Positions 45,094 through 54,395 of a DNA stretch of 64,000 nucleotides are shown one piece after another. Source of the DNA: Paenibacillus radicis (ex Xue et al. 2023) (GTDB taxonomy: Bacteria; Bacillota; Bacilli; Paenibacillales; NBRC-103111); assembly GCF_024722015.1 (NCBI RefSeq), contig NZ_JANQBD010000011.1:62001-126000 (forward strand), read 5' to 3'. Within the stretch, counting starts at the first letter, position 1. Every line of letters begins with the position of its first letter. The notes beneath the pieces were generated by a model. That model had not been told where the DNA came from, did no database searches, and saw only the letters and a program-made list of their open reading frames with translations. A program made the position numbers and the translations under genes.

Positions 45094-45147
45094 CAATAAC
45101 ACAAAGAGCAGTCCAAACTAGAGTTTGGACTGCTCTTTGTGTTATTG
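45094..45147. terminator. 54-base perfect inverted repeat (26-bp stem) after mqo
   Basis: Arms of 26 bases, ending AAAGAGCAGTCCAAACT, pair perfectly around a 2-base centre. The inner hairpin followed by TTTGTGTTATT acts as a terminator in either direction. It separates the mqo gene from the LplB importer promoter. Confidence 0.75.
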
Positions 45148-45268
45148 AACTAATGGCAGGATGAACTAGGAAGATATCACCCTGGTACCAAGCTTTACTG
45201 CCCGTGCTTATATATGAACGTAACGGCAGCTTGAATTACGATTCTTTTTGATAGCATAGCTTCGTTAT

Positions 45269-46786
45269 TTATGATACAGTTCGGCGTGCTATCTGTAACG
45301 GCAAGTTTTCGCCTAGACCAAGCGTCCGCTCCGTTGAAGTATGAATTTCGTTGATTAGCTCTGGTTTTTTCATTAGTGACACGCCATAGGAAGGAATCAT
45401 TTCTTTAATTTTCGGCTCCCATGCTTTCAAATGCTGCGGGAAGCATTTTTTTATTACCTCAAGCATAACGGAAACGGCTGTAGAAGCACCCGGAGAAGCA
45501 CCGAGCAAAGCAGCTATCGAGCCATCAGCGGCATTAATGACTTCCGTACCAAATTGAAGCGTTCCTTTGCCGGCAGCGGTATCTTTGATAATTTGCACAC
45601 GTTGGCCTGCCACAAGTAACTCCCAATCTTCGCTTTTGGCGTCCGGGACAAACTCCCGTAAAGCATCCATGCGCTTCTCTTTTGATAACATAACTTCCTT
45701 GATCAGGTATGTTGTCAATGGAACGTTTTTTACGCCTGCCGCCATCATAGTAACAAGATTATGCGTTTTTACGGACGTCACCAAATCGAGCATGGAACCG
45801 AATTTTAAAAATTTGGGTGAGAAGCCTGCAAACGGTCCAAAGAATAACGATTCCTTTTTGTCGATAACTCTTGTGTCAAGATGCGGAACAGACATGGGAG
45901 GAGCACCCACAGAAGCTTTGCCGTACACTTTTGCATGATGCTGCGCTACAATATTCGGTTTCTGACACACCATGAATAGTCCGCTTACCGGAAATCCTCC
46001 AATACCTTTTCCTTCAGGAATATCGGATTTTTGCAGCAAATGCAGGCTTCCTCCCCCGCCGCCGATAAAGACGAATTTTGCAGTACGTCGCTCGACGGTA
46101 CCGGTATCGACATTCCGCACTTTCAACTCCCAAGAGCCGTCGCTAGTACGTTTAATATCATCAACATCATGTTTGAACTTTATATCCACATTTTTACTCT
46201 TTAAATGGGCAAACAATAGCCGCGTTAAAGCGCCAAAGTTGACATCCGTTCCAGATTCGATTCTTGTTGCCGCTATTGGTTTATTCATTTTCCGGTCTTG
46301 CATCATAAGTGGAATCCATTCCATCAGTTTTGCCGGATCATCGGAAAATTCCATCCCTTGAAACAGGGGATTGTTAGACAGTGCTTCAAAACGCTTTTTT
46401 AAAAATGTTACATCTTGTTCCCCTTGTACAAAACTCATATGAGGCACTGGCATGATAAAATCCCGTGGATTACGTATTAGATTGCTGTTTATAAGATAAG
46501 ACCAAAACTGCTTTGAAACCTGATACTCTTCATTAACTTTTATAGCTTTGCTAATATCTATGGATCCGTCCGGTTGTTCGACAGTGTAGTTAAGCTCGCA
46601 TAGTGAAGAATGCCCCGTTCCCGCATTATTCCATTCGTTAGAACTCTCCTCTCCTGCATTTGCGCGCCTTTCAAACACTGTAATTTCCCAGTCCGGTACT
46701 AATTCTTTCAGCAGTGAACCCAAAGTAGCACTCATGATTCCGGCACCAATTAAGATAACGTCTGTTTTAGTTTGTCTGTTGCTCAT
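45269..46786 (-). CDS. mqo: malate:quinone oxidoreductase
   Basis: A 505-residue FAD enzyme that oxidises malate to oxaloacetate and passes electrons to the quinone pool at the membrane. The N-terminal dinucleotide fold reads [20 protein letters not shown], followed by [20 protein letters not shown] and [11 protein letters not shown], which are hallmarks of Mqo. Further segments [20 protein letters not shown] and [20 protein letters not shown] complete the family pattern. Length is standard. The ribosome site is weak (GGTAAAA). A single gene, with a strong hairpin downstream. Confidence 0.95.
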   Translation of the reverse strand: MSNRQTKTDVILIGAGIMSATLGSLLKELVPDWEITVFERRANAGEESSNEWNNAGTGHSSLCELNYTVEQPDGSIDISKAIKVNEEYQVSKQFWSYLINSNLIRNPRDFIMPVPHMSFVQGEQDVTFLKKRFEALSNNPLFQGMEFSDDPAKLMEWIPLMMQDRKMNKPIAATRIESGTDVNFGALTRLLFAHLKSKNVDIKFKHDVDDIKRTSDGSWELKVRNVDTGTVERRTAKFVFIGGGGGSLHLLQKSDIPEGKGIGGFPVSGLFMVCQKPNIVAQHHAKVYGKASVGAPPMSVPHLDTRVIDKKESLFFGPFAGFSPKFLKFGSMLDLVTSVKTHNLVTMMAAGVKNVPLTTYLIKEVMLSKEKRMDALREFVPDAKSEDWELLVAGQRVQIIKDTAAGKGTLQFGTEVINAADGSIAALLGASPGASTAVSVMLEVIKKCFPQHLKAWEPKIKEMIPSYGVSLMKKPELINEIHTSTERTLGLGENLPLQIARRTVS

Positions 46787-47482
46787 TTTTACCGTCCTTA
46801 TACCCTAATATTTTCAGAAAGGATGCAGGCGATCCTGTTTAGGCGCCACAGCAAGCCAAGGCGCGACCTAGTCACACATCTTTTCTGGATCAATTATAAC
46901 CCTATCATAGTGTATCATTATTAATTATATATTAAAATAATTGTGCATGTCCTTGTACCTTTTTTTTTAGTTTTCACTAATCCTATTATAACCTTTATCT
47001 TGCTTCATTTGTATCATTATTGTGAAATCATAGAGCAATCCAATCCACTTGTGAAATGAATTGTGTCTGATAGCGTTTCGAGGCCGCCTAATTGTGCCGG
47101 CAGCCTCGTCCTTGCTATTATTGAACTCTTGTTTCTTGAGGGAGCTTAATCACTCAGATACGTAAAACCTTTGTTTGTAGTACTGCCTTAGTTAGAGCTT
47201 TTGCATGCAACAGAACATCCTCGATTGAAGGTCTATATATAGTATTGCACTACCTAATTTATAGTGTTACTAAAATGACTTAAAAATGAAATCAGCGCTT
47301 GACGAAGAAGTTATTCGATTGTCTTACATGCCGTGCCGTGCCCTGCCCAGCTGTAGACAAAACCTTAAGAACGACAATGCTAGCACACACGGCTTAATAC
47401 GAATTATTCGATTCGAAGTCAATGCCTCTTCCTAAAAACCTGCTTCTATACATCCTTTTGGCTTGATATCGGCAGTCTTTTT
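46787..47482. other. intergenic region upstream of mqo
   Basis: About 700 AT-rich bases with no supported gene. A hairpin with CGAGGC / GCCTCG arms lies near 47078-47106. The mqo promoter must be in the first part but no clear -35/-10 pair stands out. The far end runs into the dispersed repeat. Confidence 0.35.
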
Positions 47483-47620
47483 GAATTCATGCAAATGTGC
47501 AGTTATTTTTTCATTGTTAGCCGGACCGAGGAGTTTTCCATGAAAATTGATGTATTTTTGCAGGTATGTTGTCTAAACGGCAATTTTGTTAGAAAATAAC
47601 TGCATGTTTGCAGTTTTTTT
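47483..47620 (+). repeat. dispersed ~137-bp intergenic repeat, copy 2
   Basis: The plus strand aligns over its full length with the minus strand of 5997-6133: GAATTC at the start, TTATTTTTTCATT, CATGAAAAT, TTTTTGCAGG and AAAATAACTGCA at matching places. Its ends again form an imperfect inverted repeat around TGCAGTTATTTT. Located between the mqo promoter region and the cupin gene; no coding capacity. Confidence 0.75.
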
Positions 47621-47665
47621 GAGGACTGATGTTCGAAAGAGGATCAAGCAATGCCAACATCCATT

Positions 47666-48097
47666 CTACAATGAAAAAAGGGCATTTGGATGTAAATGTT
47701 TTGTCAGATTATCTAATTCCGGGGAGGCGAACCAGTCATTGTCTAGAGCTTGACCATATTTTATAGTGTGTATGACTGAGTTTGAAGACAAATAAATGTT
47801 ATGATGAACTAATGGTTCGAATGAGACATTCTCCCCTTCCCGTAATAACCGAAACTTTAATTCACCTTCTCTTTTTTCCGCATACACAATCCATCCTGAC
47901 TGTACAATATAAAACTCTGATACCGACTTATGGTAATGGCTATTTTGCCAAGCACCATTCTCTGAGGCTACTGTTCGACAATAGGAATTTCCATCAGTTG
48001 AACAATTTAATCTGAATCTACGTTCGCCATTCGGCATCAAATCATATTTAGTTTCAATACCAAAAGAACGTGCTTCTTCTATAGAGATTTCTGGCAT
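47666..48097 (-). CDS. small cupin-domain protein
   Basis: A 143-residue protein with a single cupin barrel. The HxH-like segment WQNSHYHKSVSEFYIVQSGW (about residues 50-69) and the second part NVSFEPLVHHNIYLSSNSVI are visible. The start ATG follows AGGAGG. Possible metal-binding sugar or small-molecule enzyme or sensor; no substrate is evident and it stands alone. Confidence 0.7.
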   Translation of the reverse strand: MPEISIEEARSFGIETKYDLMPNGERRFRLNCSTDGNSYCRTVASENGAWQNSHYHKSVSEFYIVQSGWIVYAEKREGELKFRLLREGENVSFEPLVHHNIYLSSNSVIHTIKYGQALDNDWFASPELDNLTKHLHPNALFSL

Positions 48098-48348
48098 AGT
48101 AAGCCTCCTAAAATAATAGTAAGGATTTCTACCTGTATTTTACAGAATTACACTATATTTTGAGATGGTTTTTTGTATAGTCGACATGGAATTATATTAG
48201 CACTTCGCTGCATAGCTTCCTGCGGAACAATAAGGAATTACCCTGTTCCATCATGACCACGGCATGTTCACCTTCCGCCGCGAGCTCGTCAGCCAGCTTT
48301 TTCTGATAAACAACACTCTACCGTTAACATACTCAAAAAAAGCAAAGC

Positions 48349-49455
48349 TCAAGTCGTTAATTTAGCATATACAATAAAAAACAACATCATCTCTCCAATG
48401 ATCAAGTAATTTGGTACAAGGAAAAATAAATCTACTGTGAAAAAAGCTCCAAGTAAGCCTAATAATAAAACTAAATGAAATTTCCCCAATCGTTGATGGA
48501 TGTGCCTATATTTATGGAAAACCAGCGAGGTTGAGAAGAAATAGAGCAGTACAGATCCAAAAATAAAGCTTAGCATAAATGTATAATTTAATTGTTCCAG
48601 AAATAGCAATTGGATCGAAGCTGCAAGCATACACAAGGATAAATAAATGAATAAATGTCCGTAAATTATAGTCTGCCCGGCTGTCTCTATGCTCTTGTTC
48701 ACTTTCTTTTCAACATTATCAAAATATTGCCACCATATAGCAATAATTAATAAAAAAGTTATTGACGCAAATAAAATAGATTGCCACGTCCAGTAGCTAG
48801 ACTGCTGCAATACTGCAAGTATACTGATCACTGATTCACCAAGAAGAATGAGTGTGAACAGCGAGAAGCGTTCTAATAAATGGTGAGTATTTATAGGGCT
48901 TTTCACTAAATATTGCCGGCCGATTAATGGGAGCAATATGTCTACAATAATTCCCGCATACAAAACTACATAACGAATCCAAGAATCAAAGAAAATGGAT
49001 AAAGATGAGATCACCAATCCGATCCAAAAACGACTCCCCAAATAACGGGCAGTGATTTTTCTATGATCCTCTTCTTTCTTATGTACTGAAAGATACTGAA
49101 TGGCGGTCATAGCTCTTAACCCAACATAGCCTATCAAGAATGGAACATAGTATTGATCAAAATTAACCGATAGGCTCGCTGTCATTATTAATACAAAAAA
49201 TAATTGTACAATCAGAAAAACTCGGTGTGACAGGATGTCTTGTCCAAACCGGTTTACAAAGAGAGATTGCCCAACCCACGCCCACCAGATCGGAACAAAT
49301 ATAAGAATGAATTTGGATAAGTATTCAATTGGAATTGAACCAGATTCGACATGCAGCAAGACATGACTCGCCTTAGAAACTGCAGCTACGAACAGCAGAT
49401 CATAAAATAACTCCAGCCAGGTAACTTTCTTCTCAGCAAATAAGTGTTCATTCAT
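48349..49455 (-). CDS. low temperature requirement A (LtrA) family membrane protein
   Basis: The start is chosen at the ATG at 49455, whose sequence overlaps the stop of the upstream gene as ATGA. The ~368-residue protein has the LtrA family opening VTWLELFYDLLFVAAVSKAS and about ten membrane spans, with YLGSRFWIGLVISSLSIFF and LFTLILLGESVISILAVLQQ as conserved family segments. The family role is unclear (named for low-temperature growth in Listeria). Probably cotranslated with the truncated stalk-domain protein. Confidence 0.88.
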   Translation of the reverse strand: MNEHLFAEKKVTWLELFYDLLFVAAVSKASHVLLHVESGSIPIEYLSKFILIFVPIWWAWVGQSLFVNRFGQDILSHRVFLIVQLFFVLIMTASLSVNFDQYYVPFLIGYVGLRAMTAIQYLSVHKKEEDHRKITARYLGSRFWIGLVISSLSIFFDSWIRYVVLYAGIIVDILLPLIGRQYLVKSPINTHHLLERFSLFTLILLGESVISILAVLQQSSYWTWQSILFASITFLLIIAIWWQYFDNVEKKVNKSIETAGQTIIYGHLFIYLSLCMLAASIQLLFLEQLNYTFMLSFIFGSVLLYFFSTSLVFHKYRHIHQRLGKFHLVLLLGLLGAFFTVDLFFLVPNYLIIGEMMLFFIVYAKLTT

Positions 49456-49715
49456 CGTTTTGCTCCCCAACTTAAGGTGATGTTATTCCCTAGTGCTTCA
49501 AAGATTGAACGCATGGTAACCATCTCGGCCCCCTGATAGTTTATAGGTGGAACTTCCAACGCCAGTTCGGTGTTGTCTACTGTGACCCTCGCTTCCTGAA
49601 AATCATCGGCCTTTGCGCTGCTCTGGCTAAAGAGAACCATCATCCCTACCATCAAGCACAGGGTACCAAACATAATTTTTCGCTTATTCCTCTTCCTACT
49701 CTTTGAGAAAAGCAT
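49452..49715 (-). CDS. short exported stalk-domain protein, probably truncated
   Basis: An 87-residue frame with a basic N-terminus (MLFSKSRKRNKRKIMFG), a hydrophobic signal (TLCLMVGMMVLFSQSSAKA) and the first part of a copper-amine-oxidase-N-like unit (VTVDNTELALEVPPINYQGA, MVTMRSIFEALGNNITLSWG). The unit ends abruptly at AKR, where the usual second half would follow, and its stop overlaps the LtrA start. It is either a truncated gene joined to LtrA by deletion or a minimal variant. Confidence 0.55.
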   Translation of the reverse strand: MLFSKSRKRNKRKIMFGTLCLMVGMMVLFSQSSAKADDFQEARVTVDNTELALEVPPINYQGAEMVTMRSIFEALGNNITLSWGAKR

Positions 49716-50484
49716 AGCAAGCCTCTCATTTCTGTTAGTTATTGACCATTCAGCCGATTCAGCTTAAGTATAATGTTGCCTTTCAGTATTCTCCAAAAAC
49801 ACCTATTTTCCTGCCCGTTCGCCACCATGTAAGCGGAAATGGAAGCGCTTTTGTTGTAGGGAAATTCCCATCAGAGTAGGCGGTTCGAAAATCCAAAAAT
49901 GAATCCGGCCGCTTTTTGGATGTTACTTAAGTGATGGGGCGAGAAGCGATGTTCAAAGCCTGCTTTCAATCTAGAGGAGACCATGATTTGTCGGGGCCGC
50001 TGCGGAAGGAAAGAAAATAGATGGAAATTGTAACGCTAATCCAGCGTGGATATCGCCTGAAATCAATCTAACTGGAAAAACTAACTCTAATAGAGGTGAA
50101 ATGGTCGATATCAGCCAAAATACGTAGAATTAACATGAGGAATTCCAGCTATAAGACTTGGAACGCTATTTTCGGAGTAACTAACTTGACATTTTCCTGA
50201 TAATTGCACGAAGTGCGCCAGACTGCCATGCAATGCCGTAACCGAACCACGAACCATTGAGCCACGAACTCGATACCCGCGATGAGTACGCGCTGGAAAG
50301 CGACTTCATCCTATTCATCACTAAGAATACACAAGAATATGCAAAAAAGCCTTCAACTATTAAAGTGGAATTGAGGGCTCTTTTGCAACCATCTATTCAG
50401 GATAAAATGGTGGAGGGGTTGTCTCAAAATGTCTTTTGGGACAGCCCTTTTCCGCGTTACCACTCTGCTAGGTAATAAAATCCA
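49716..50484. other. intergenic region with orphan plus-strand terminator hairpins
   Basis: No supported gene in 769 bases. A cre-like TGGAAGCGCTTTTG is at 49840-49853. Two hairpins point to plus-strand termination: one near 50345-50386 (GCCTTCAA / TTGAGGGC arms) and one at 50416-50447 (GGGTTGTCTCAAAA / TTTTGGGACAGCCC, T-rich tail). No plus-strand gene precedes them, so they may be left from lost DNA, or serve the minus-strand gene ending at 50485. Confidence 0.4.
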
Positions 50485-51336
50485 TTAGCTTAACATTTGA
50501 CGAATGGCTTCGCTAAGCGGTGTAGCTGGACGGCCTAGTAATTGTTGGAGATCCTTGCTCTCAACGTCTAGCCCGCCCTCCCGAATCCCGCGTTGCATAG
50601 ATATAAGAAATGGAATCACAGCTTCAGGTACACCGACTTCACCCAGCATTTTGCCATAGGATTCGTCATCTAAATGCAGAACGCGTACTTCACGGTTCAT
50701 AGCTTCCTCAAAGATCGATGCAAGCTCATCTTGCGTTAACAGCTTGCCCGACAATTCGTAAGTCGTGTTCTCATGTCCTTGTCCTGCAAGGACATGAGCT
50801 GCTGCCTCAGCATAGTCGCGGCGGGCTGCCCAACCTAATTTGCCCGATCCCGAGGCTACGGCCCATGGCGCTCCATTCAGAACGGCTTGGAACGTCCCCA
50901 TTTCATTTTCTAAATACCAGTTATTGCGCAAGAAGGAGTATGGAATTCCTGACTTTTTGATTGCTTCCTCCGTTTCGCGATGGTCCTTGGCAAGATCAAA
51001 TTGGCTGTCTGTGGCATTTGGTGCACTTGTATACACGATGAAGCCAACATTAGCTTCTTTTGCAGCTCTTATAGCTGTCATGTGCTGTTCAATTCGATTT
51101 TGCAAATCCCCTGATGAAATTATAAGCAACCTGTCAATGCCGGCGAAAGCTGCTACCAACGATTCATATTCATTAAAATTCCCGTACCGCACATCGACTC
51201 CCAGGTCGCTCAAGTGTTCTGCCTTCTTCGGATCACGCACGCTTACAGCGATACTTTTTGGCGGAACAGTCTTCAGTAATGCTTCAACGACTAACGCTCC
51301 AAGATTTCCTGTTGCTCCAGTTACCATTAATTTCAT
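50485..51336 (-). CDS. NmrA/QorB-like NAD(P)H quinone oxidoreductase
   Basis: A 283-residue Rossmann protein beginning MKLMVTGATGNLGALVVEAL with the TGATGxLG cofactor loop, then SVRDPKKAEHLSDLGVDVRY, IVYTSAPNATDS and FLRNNWYLEN, as in the YtfG/QorB group of NmrA-like proteins. It lacks the SDR YxxxK catalytic pair. Members reduce quinones or act as redox sensors. The start ATG follows GGAGGC. Lies next to DoxX and HxlR genes, which fits a quinone/electrophile stress role. Confidence 0.8.
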   Translation of the reverse strand: MKLMVTGATGNLGALVVEALLKTVPPKSIAVSVRDPKKAEHLSDLGVDVRYGNFNEYESLVAAFAGIDRLLIISSGDLQNRIEQHMTAIRAAKEANVGFIVYTSAPNATDSQFDLAKDHRETEEAIKKSGIPYSFLRNNWYLENEMGTFQAVLNGAPWAVASGSGKLGWAARRDYAEAAAHVLAGQGHENTTYELSGKLLTQDELASIFEEAMNREVRVLHLDDESYGKMLGEVGVPEAVIPFLISMQRGIREGGLDVESKDLQQLLGRPATPLSEAIRQMLS

Positions 51337-51532
51337 AATAAATGCCTCCGTTATGTAAACTTATTTATTTTATAGCGGCAATAGTCGTAATATCATTTTC
51401 AAAATGGCCGGAAAATATTACAATCGCCTTGGGTCGATTTCCTTTGCAGAAGCGTTTCAGAAATCCTGTGAATTCAGATTCTTCGAAGATCCATGTTGCG
51501 GTATTCATTAAGGGAATGCCCTTTTAAGCCAT

Positions 51533-51895
51533 TTATGTCTTCATGAATTTTTTTTGCCCCAAAAACACAATTAAACTCAGCACCAGAAGCACCAATGGCG
51601 TGACGGCGATGCCAAAACCTTGACCAGCCTTGAGATGCGTAAATACAGCTCCTGCCATAACAATAATCAATGCACCGCTAGATACAGAGACTAGCTTATT
51701 CCTCCAAAAGCCTAGCAGTAATCCCGCTGCTAAGAGAACTTCTATCCCCCCTACAACATACATAAAACCGGAACCATACCCGTAAATCTCATTAAATGCT
51801 TCTATCTGATCTGGATTTCCACTTAATTTCATAAAACCGGTCAATAAGAACATAACTCCAACCAAGCCCTGCAATATTCGAACTGCCCACTTCAT
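51533..51895 (-). CDS. DoxX family membrane protein (CatD-like)
   Basis: A 120-residue protein with four membrane spans: ILQGLVGVMFLLTGFMKLSG, YVVGGIEVLLAAGLLLGF, SSGALIIVMAGAVFTHL and VTPLVLLVLSLIVFLG. This is the standard DoxX layout. In B. subtilis the DoxX protein CatD is controlled by HxlR-type (DUF24) regulators in response to catechols and quinones; the divergent HxlR gene here suggests a similar pairing. The start ATG follows AGGAGG. Substrate unproven. Confidence 0.85.
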   Translation of the reverse strand: MKWAVRILQGLVGVMFLLTGFMKLSGNPDQIEAFNEIYGYGSGFMYVVGGIEVLLAAGLLLGFWRNKLVSVSSGALIIVMAGAVFTHLKAGQGFGIAVTPLVLLVLSLIVFLGQKKFMKT

Positions 51896-51986
51896 TTTGA
51901 CGCTTCCTCCTTGTATATGACTTACTTATAGAGCTATAATAATGCCAAGGATAGATTATCGGAAGTAGGCACTTAAAATAAACATA

Positions 51987-52002
51987 GTATACAAAATGAT
52001 AC
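51987..52002. promoter_or_regulatory. candidate HxlR operator
   Basis: The inverted repeat GTAT-N8-ATAC lies in the 144-base gap between divergent DoxX and HxlR genes, 38 bases before the HxlR start. Similar spaced GTAT/ATAC half-sites are expected for winged-helix dimers of this family. Confidence 0.4.
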
Positions 52003-52039
52003 CTTACATGGATATATTATTTCTAAAGGAGGACTTCAA

Positions 52040-52417
52040 ATGGCTGATAGTTGCAGAGTCGAAACTGCATTAGAGATCCTGGTCGGTAAATGGAAGCCTG
52101 TCATTCTGTTTCATCTATTTTCGAGCGGTACGATGAGATTTAGCGAACTTCAAAAAGCAATTCCGGATATAACAAAAAAAATGCTTACAGCACAATTAAG
52201 GGAATTAGAATATCATGATATCGTTCATAGAGAGATCTATCTCCAAATCCCCCCCAAAGTTGAATATTCCATTACTGAATACGGTAAAAAAATGACCCCT
52301 CTATTACAGGCGATGAATGATTGGGGAATGGCTCATGTTGAGCATTTGAATGAGTTATATGGGAAAGATCAATCCGTGGAATCATTCGAAGTAAATGATG
52401 AGCTCGTAGGGAAGTAA
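52040..52417 (+). CDS. HxlR/DUF24 family transcription regulator (YodB/CatR-like)
   Basis: A 125-residue winged-helix protein beginning MADSCRVETALEILVGKWKP and continuing MRFSELQKAIPDITKKMLTA and VHREIYLQIPPKVEYSITEY. Cys5, just ahead of the first helix, matches the position of the redox-active cysteine of YodB, CatR and HypR, which sense quinones or disulfide stress. The start ATG follows AAAGGAGG. It is divergent from the DoxX gene and likely represses it until the cysteine is modified (inference). Confidence 0.88.
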   Translation: MADSCRVETALEILVGKWKPVILFHLFSSGTMRFSELQKAIPDITKKMLTAQLRELEYHDIVHREIYLQIPPKVEYSITEYGKKMTPLLQAMNDWGMAHVEHLNELYGKDQSVESFEVNDELVGK

Positions 52418-52530
52418 TACATGTAGTAATAACCACTATCCGAGTTCGGTTCTTCAAAAAATGTTGTACTCAACCCAAAAGATACGGAAATACGAAGTAT
52501 AACGGTATCACACTATCTATCAACATTCAA

Positions 52531-52560
52531 AAGCACCCCGGAAAGAAATTCGGGGTGCTT
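52531..52560. terminator. bidirectional intrinsic terminator
   Basis: A perfect 10-bp stem (AAGCACCCCG / CGGGGTGCTT) lies between the ends of the convergent HxlR and PhyH genes. Confidence 0.85.
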
Positions 52561-52626
52561 GCCTTGTTGTATTTAGCATCTGTAGCTTAATCAGCCAATC
52601 ATCCTCTTATGCACCAACAATAATTA

Positions 52627-53520
52627 TTACCAGTTCCAGGCTTCAAGACCAAGCAGTTTTCTGCCCAGAACGGTCAGCTCGGGATCATTAGGCGTATGAG
52701 CATGCTCCCAGTCTCGCGGATCTTTAAGAAACGGATTAAACTTATTGGACTGTTGATGCATCGAAGTTTTGTTCTTCAAGCTTTCAAGCGCAAGTCTTCT
52801 ACGTTCTTCGAACAATTCTTCCTTGGCAGGGAACATTGTAATATATTGAGCCAGTCGTGGACGGTCGAATAAATTTTCACCGTTGCCATGGGCAACCAGA
52901 ACGTCCCACAGGAGCAAATCACCTGCTTCGCCGGGAATTACCTTCACCTCGTGCCCCGTATAATCCGGATTGATCGGGTTTCTGTCCGCCGGCTGCTCCT
53001 TGATCCACTGCTCGAAGTCTTTATAGATGCTGGGCACACAACGGAATCCACCCTGATGAATATTCGTATCCTCCAAGAACAGAACGCCTTGTAAAGGACG
53101 CGGTCGTGGCAAAGGGAACGTCAAATTTGTCGTATCCGTATCCCAATGAATGAAGCTGGTATTAAGCTCCGGCTTGTCTTCTCTCTTCGGCGGCTTCATG
53201 TTCACCCGGTCGACCGTCACCCACAGCTTCTCTTCCTCCAGCAGCTCGGCAAAAGCCTGATACAACCGCGGGAATTGACGATTATCCCAAAGCGAAGGAT
53301 GATGGATAAAAGGTATCATGCCTCTTTGCTGGTCATGCCACAATTCGTCCATGCCTGCCGGCGGAGTGTACCAGCTTTCCTGGTTTCCCGGATCCTTGCC
53401 CATGAACTCCCAAATTGCGTTTACGGCACGCTCGCAGTTTTCTTTAGGTACTGCATTTTTAATTAAGATATAACCGTTTTCTTGGAAAAATAACTTCATT
53501 TCTTCTGTAATGACTGTCAT
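52627..53520 (-). CDS. phytanoyl-CoA dioxygenase (PhyH) family protein
   Basis: A 297-residue Fe(II)/2-oxoglutarate-dependent oxygenase-like protein. The iron ligands fit His125 and Asp127 in FIHWDTDTTN and His211 in LVAHGNGENLFDRPR, whose Arg222 would bind 2-oxoglutarate. The N-terminus FFQENGYILIKNAV is typical. It is the last gene of the operon TIM barrel, lipoprotein, two permeases, PhyH. It may hydroxylate the imported compound as a first catabolic step (inference); the substrate is unknown. Confidence 0.88.
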   Translation of the reverse strand: MTVITEEMKLFFQENGYILIKNAVPKENCERAVNAIWEFMGKDPGNQESWYTPPAGMDELWHDQQRGMIPFIHHPSLWDNRQFPRLYQAFAELLEEEKLWVTVDRVNMKPPKREDKPELNTSFIHWDTDTTNLTFPLPRPRPLQGVLFLEDTNIHQGGFRCVPSIYKDFEQWIKEQPADRNPINPDYTGHEVKVIPGEAGDLLLWDVLVAHGNGENLFDRPRLAQYITMFPAKEELFEERRRLALESLKNKTSMHQQSNKFNPFLKDPRDWEHAHTPNDPELTVLGRKLLGLEAWNW

Positions 53521-53556
53521 TGCTCATTTCCTCCCTGTATCCGAATATGAATGATA

Positions 53557-54381
53557 TTATCCTTTTACCGCACCACTGGTTGTGCCCGTTGCGATATACT
53601 TCTGTACGAAAAACCCGATAATGATCATCGGCAACATAGTAATCGTAGCAGCAGCGCTGCTTTTTCCCCAGTCCACTGAAATTGCGCCAACGAAGGTCGA
53701 GATGCCAACAGGTAGCGTATACGTGTCCATGCTGGTCAACTGCATCGAGAACAGCAGCTCGTTCCATGAATACTGCATAGCCAGTATGAAGGCAGCCGCC
53801 ATGCCGGGCAAAATGATAGGAACAATGATTTTCCAAAATGTCTGCATTGGCGTACAGCCGTCGATCTTGGCCGCATCACTGAGTTCAGTAGGCACATCGC
53901 GGATAAATCCCATCATCAACCAAATGATAAAGGGCAAGTTCAAAGCCGCATGAGCGATAATCGGTCCTGTCAGCGTGCCCAGTAATCCCGATACTCTGAC
54001 TAATGTAAACAATGGCAGCAGCATCGATATGGCCGGTACCAGCTTTCCTAATAAAAAGCCGTTTGCAATCGTACCCGACCATCTTGAACTAAAACCAACC
54101 AAACCGTAAGCTGCCAATGTACCGAAAATAATGGCAATAAACGTTGACACAATGGCGACAAGCGCACTATTGCTAAAATAAGAAGAGAAATCCCCTTTTA
54201 AGAACGCATTGACGTAATTATCCATAGTTGGTGTGAAAAATAGCTTAGGCACCTTTGTAAAAATGTCCATTTCACGTTTAAACGAGTTGCTAATGACAAG
54301 CGCGATAGGAACGATAGTCCATAGGGTAAACAAACCTAGCGCAGCTGTTTTGAACCCGTGTCCGAGCAAGCGGTTAAGCAT
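53557..54381 (-). CDS. ABC transporter permease (MalG-like)
   Basis: A 274-residue membrane protein with six spans. The first is FKTAALGLFTLWTIVPIALV, and the EAA loop is SDAAKIDGCTPMQTFWKIIV. It ends VQKYIATGTTSGAVKG. Lies 14 bases after the MalF-like permease gene. Part of the third importer. Confidence 0.9.
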   Translation of the reverse strand: MLNRLLGHGFKTAALGLFTLWTIVPIALVISNSFKREMDIFTKVPKLFFTPTMDNYVNAFLKGDFSSYFSNSALVAIVSTFIAIIFGTLAAYGLVGFSSRWSGTIANGFLLGKLVPAISMLLPLFTLVRVSGLLGTLTGPIIAHAALNLPFIIWLMMGFIRDVPTELSDAAKIDGCTPMQTFWKIIVPIILPGMAAAFILAMQYSWNELLFSMQLTSMDTYTLPVGISTFVGAISVDWGKSSAAATITMLPMIIIGFFVQKYIATGTTSGAVKG

Positions 54382-54395
54382 TCATTATCTCTCCT

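Noticed and set aside
50257..50475. 72-codon plus-strand frame before the QorB-like gene
   Set aside because: Runs through two terminator-like hairpins and has no family match; unlikely to be coding.
51342..51527. 61-codon plus-strand frame between QorB-like and DoxX genes
   Set aside because: No ribosome site or similarity; lies mostly in the promoter region of the QorB-like gene.
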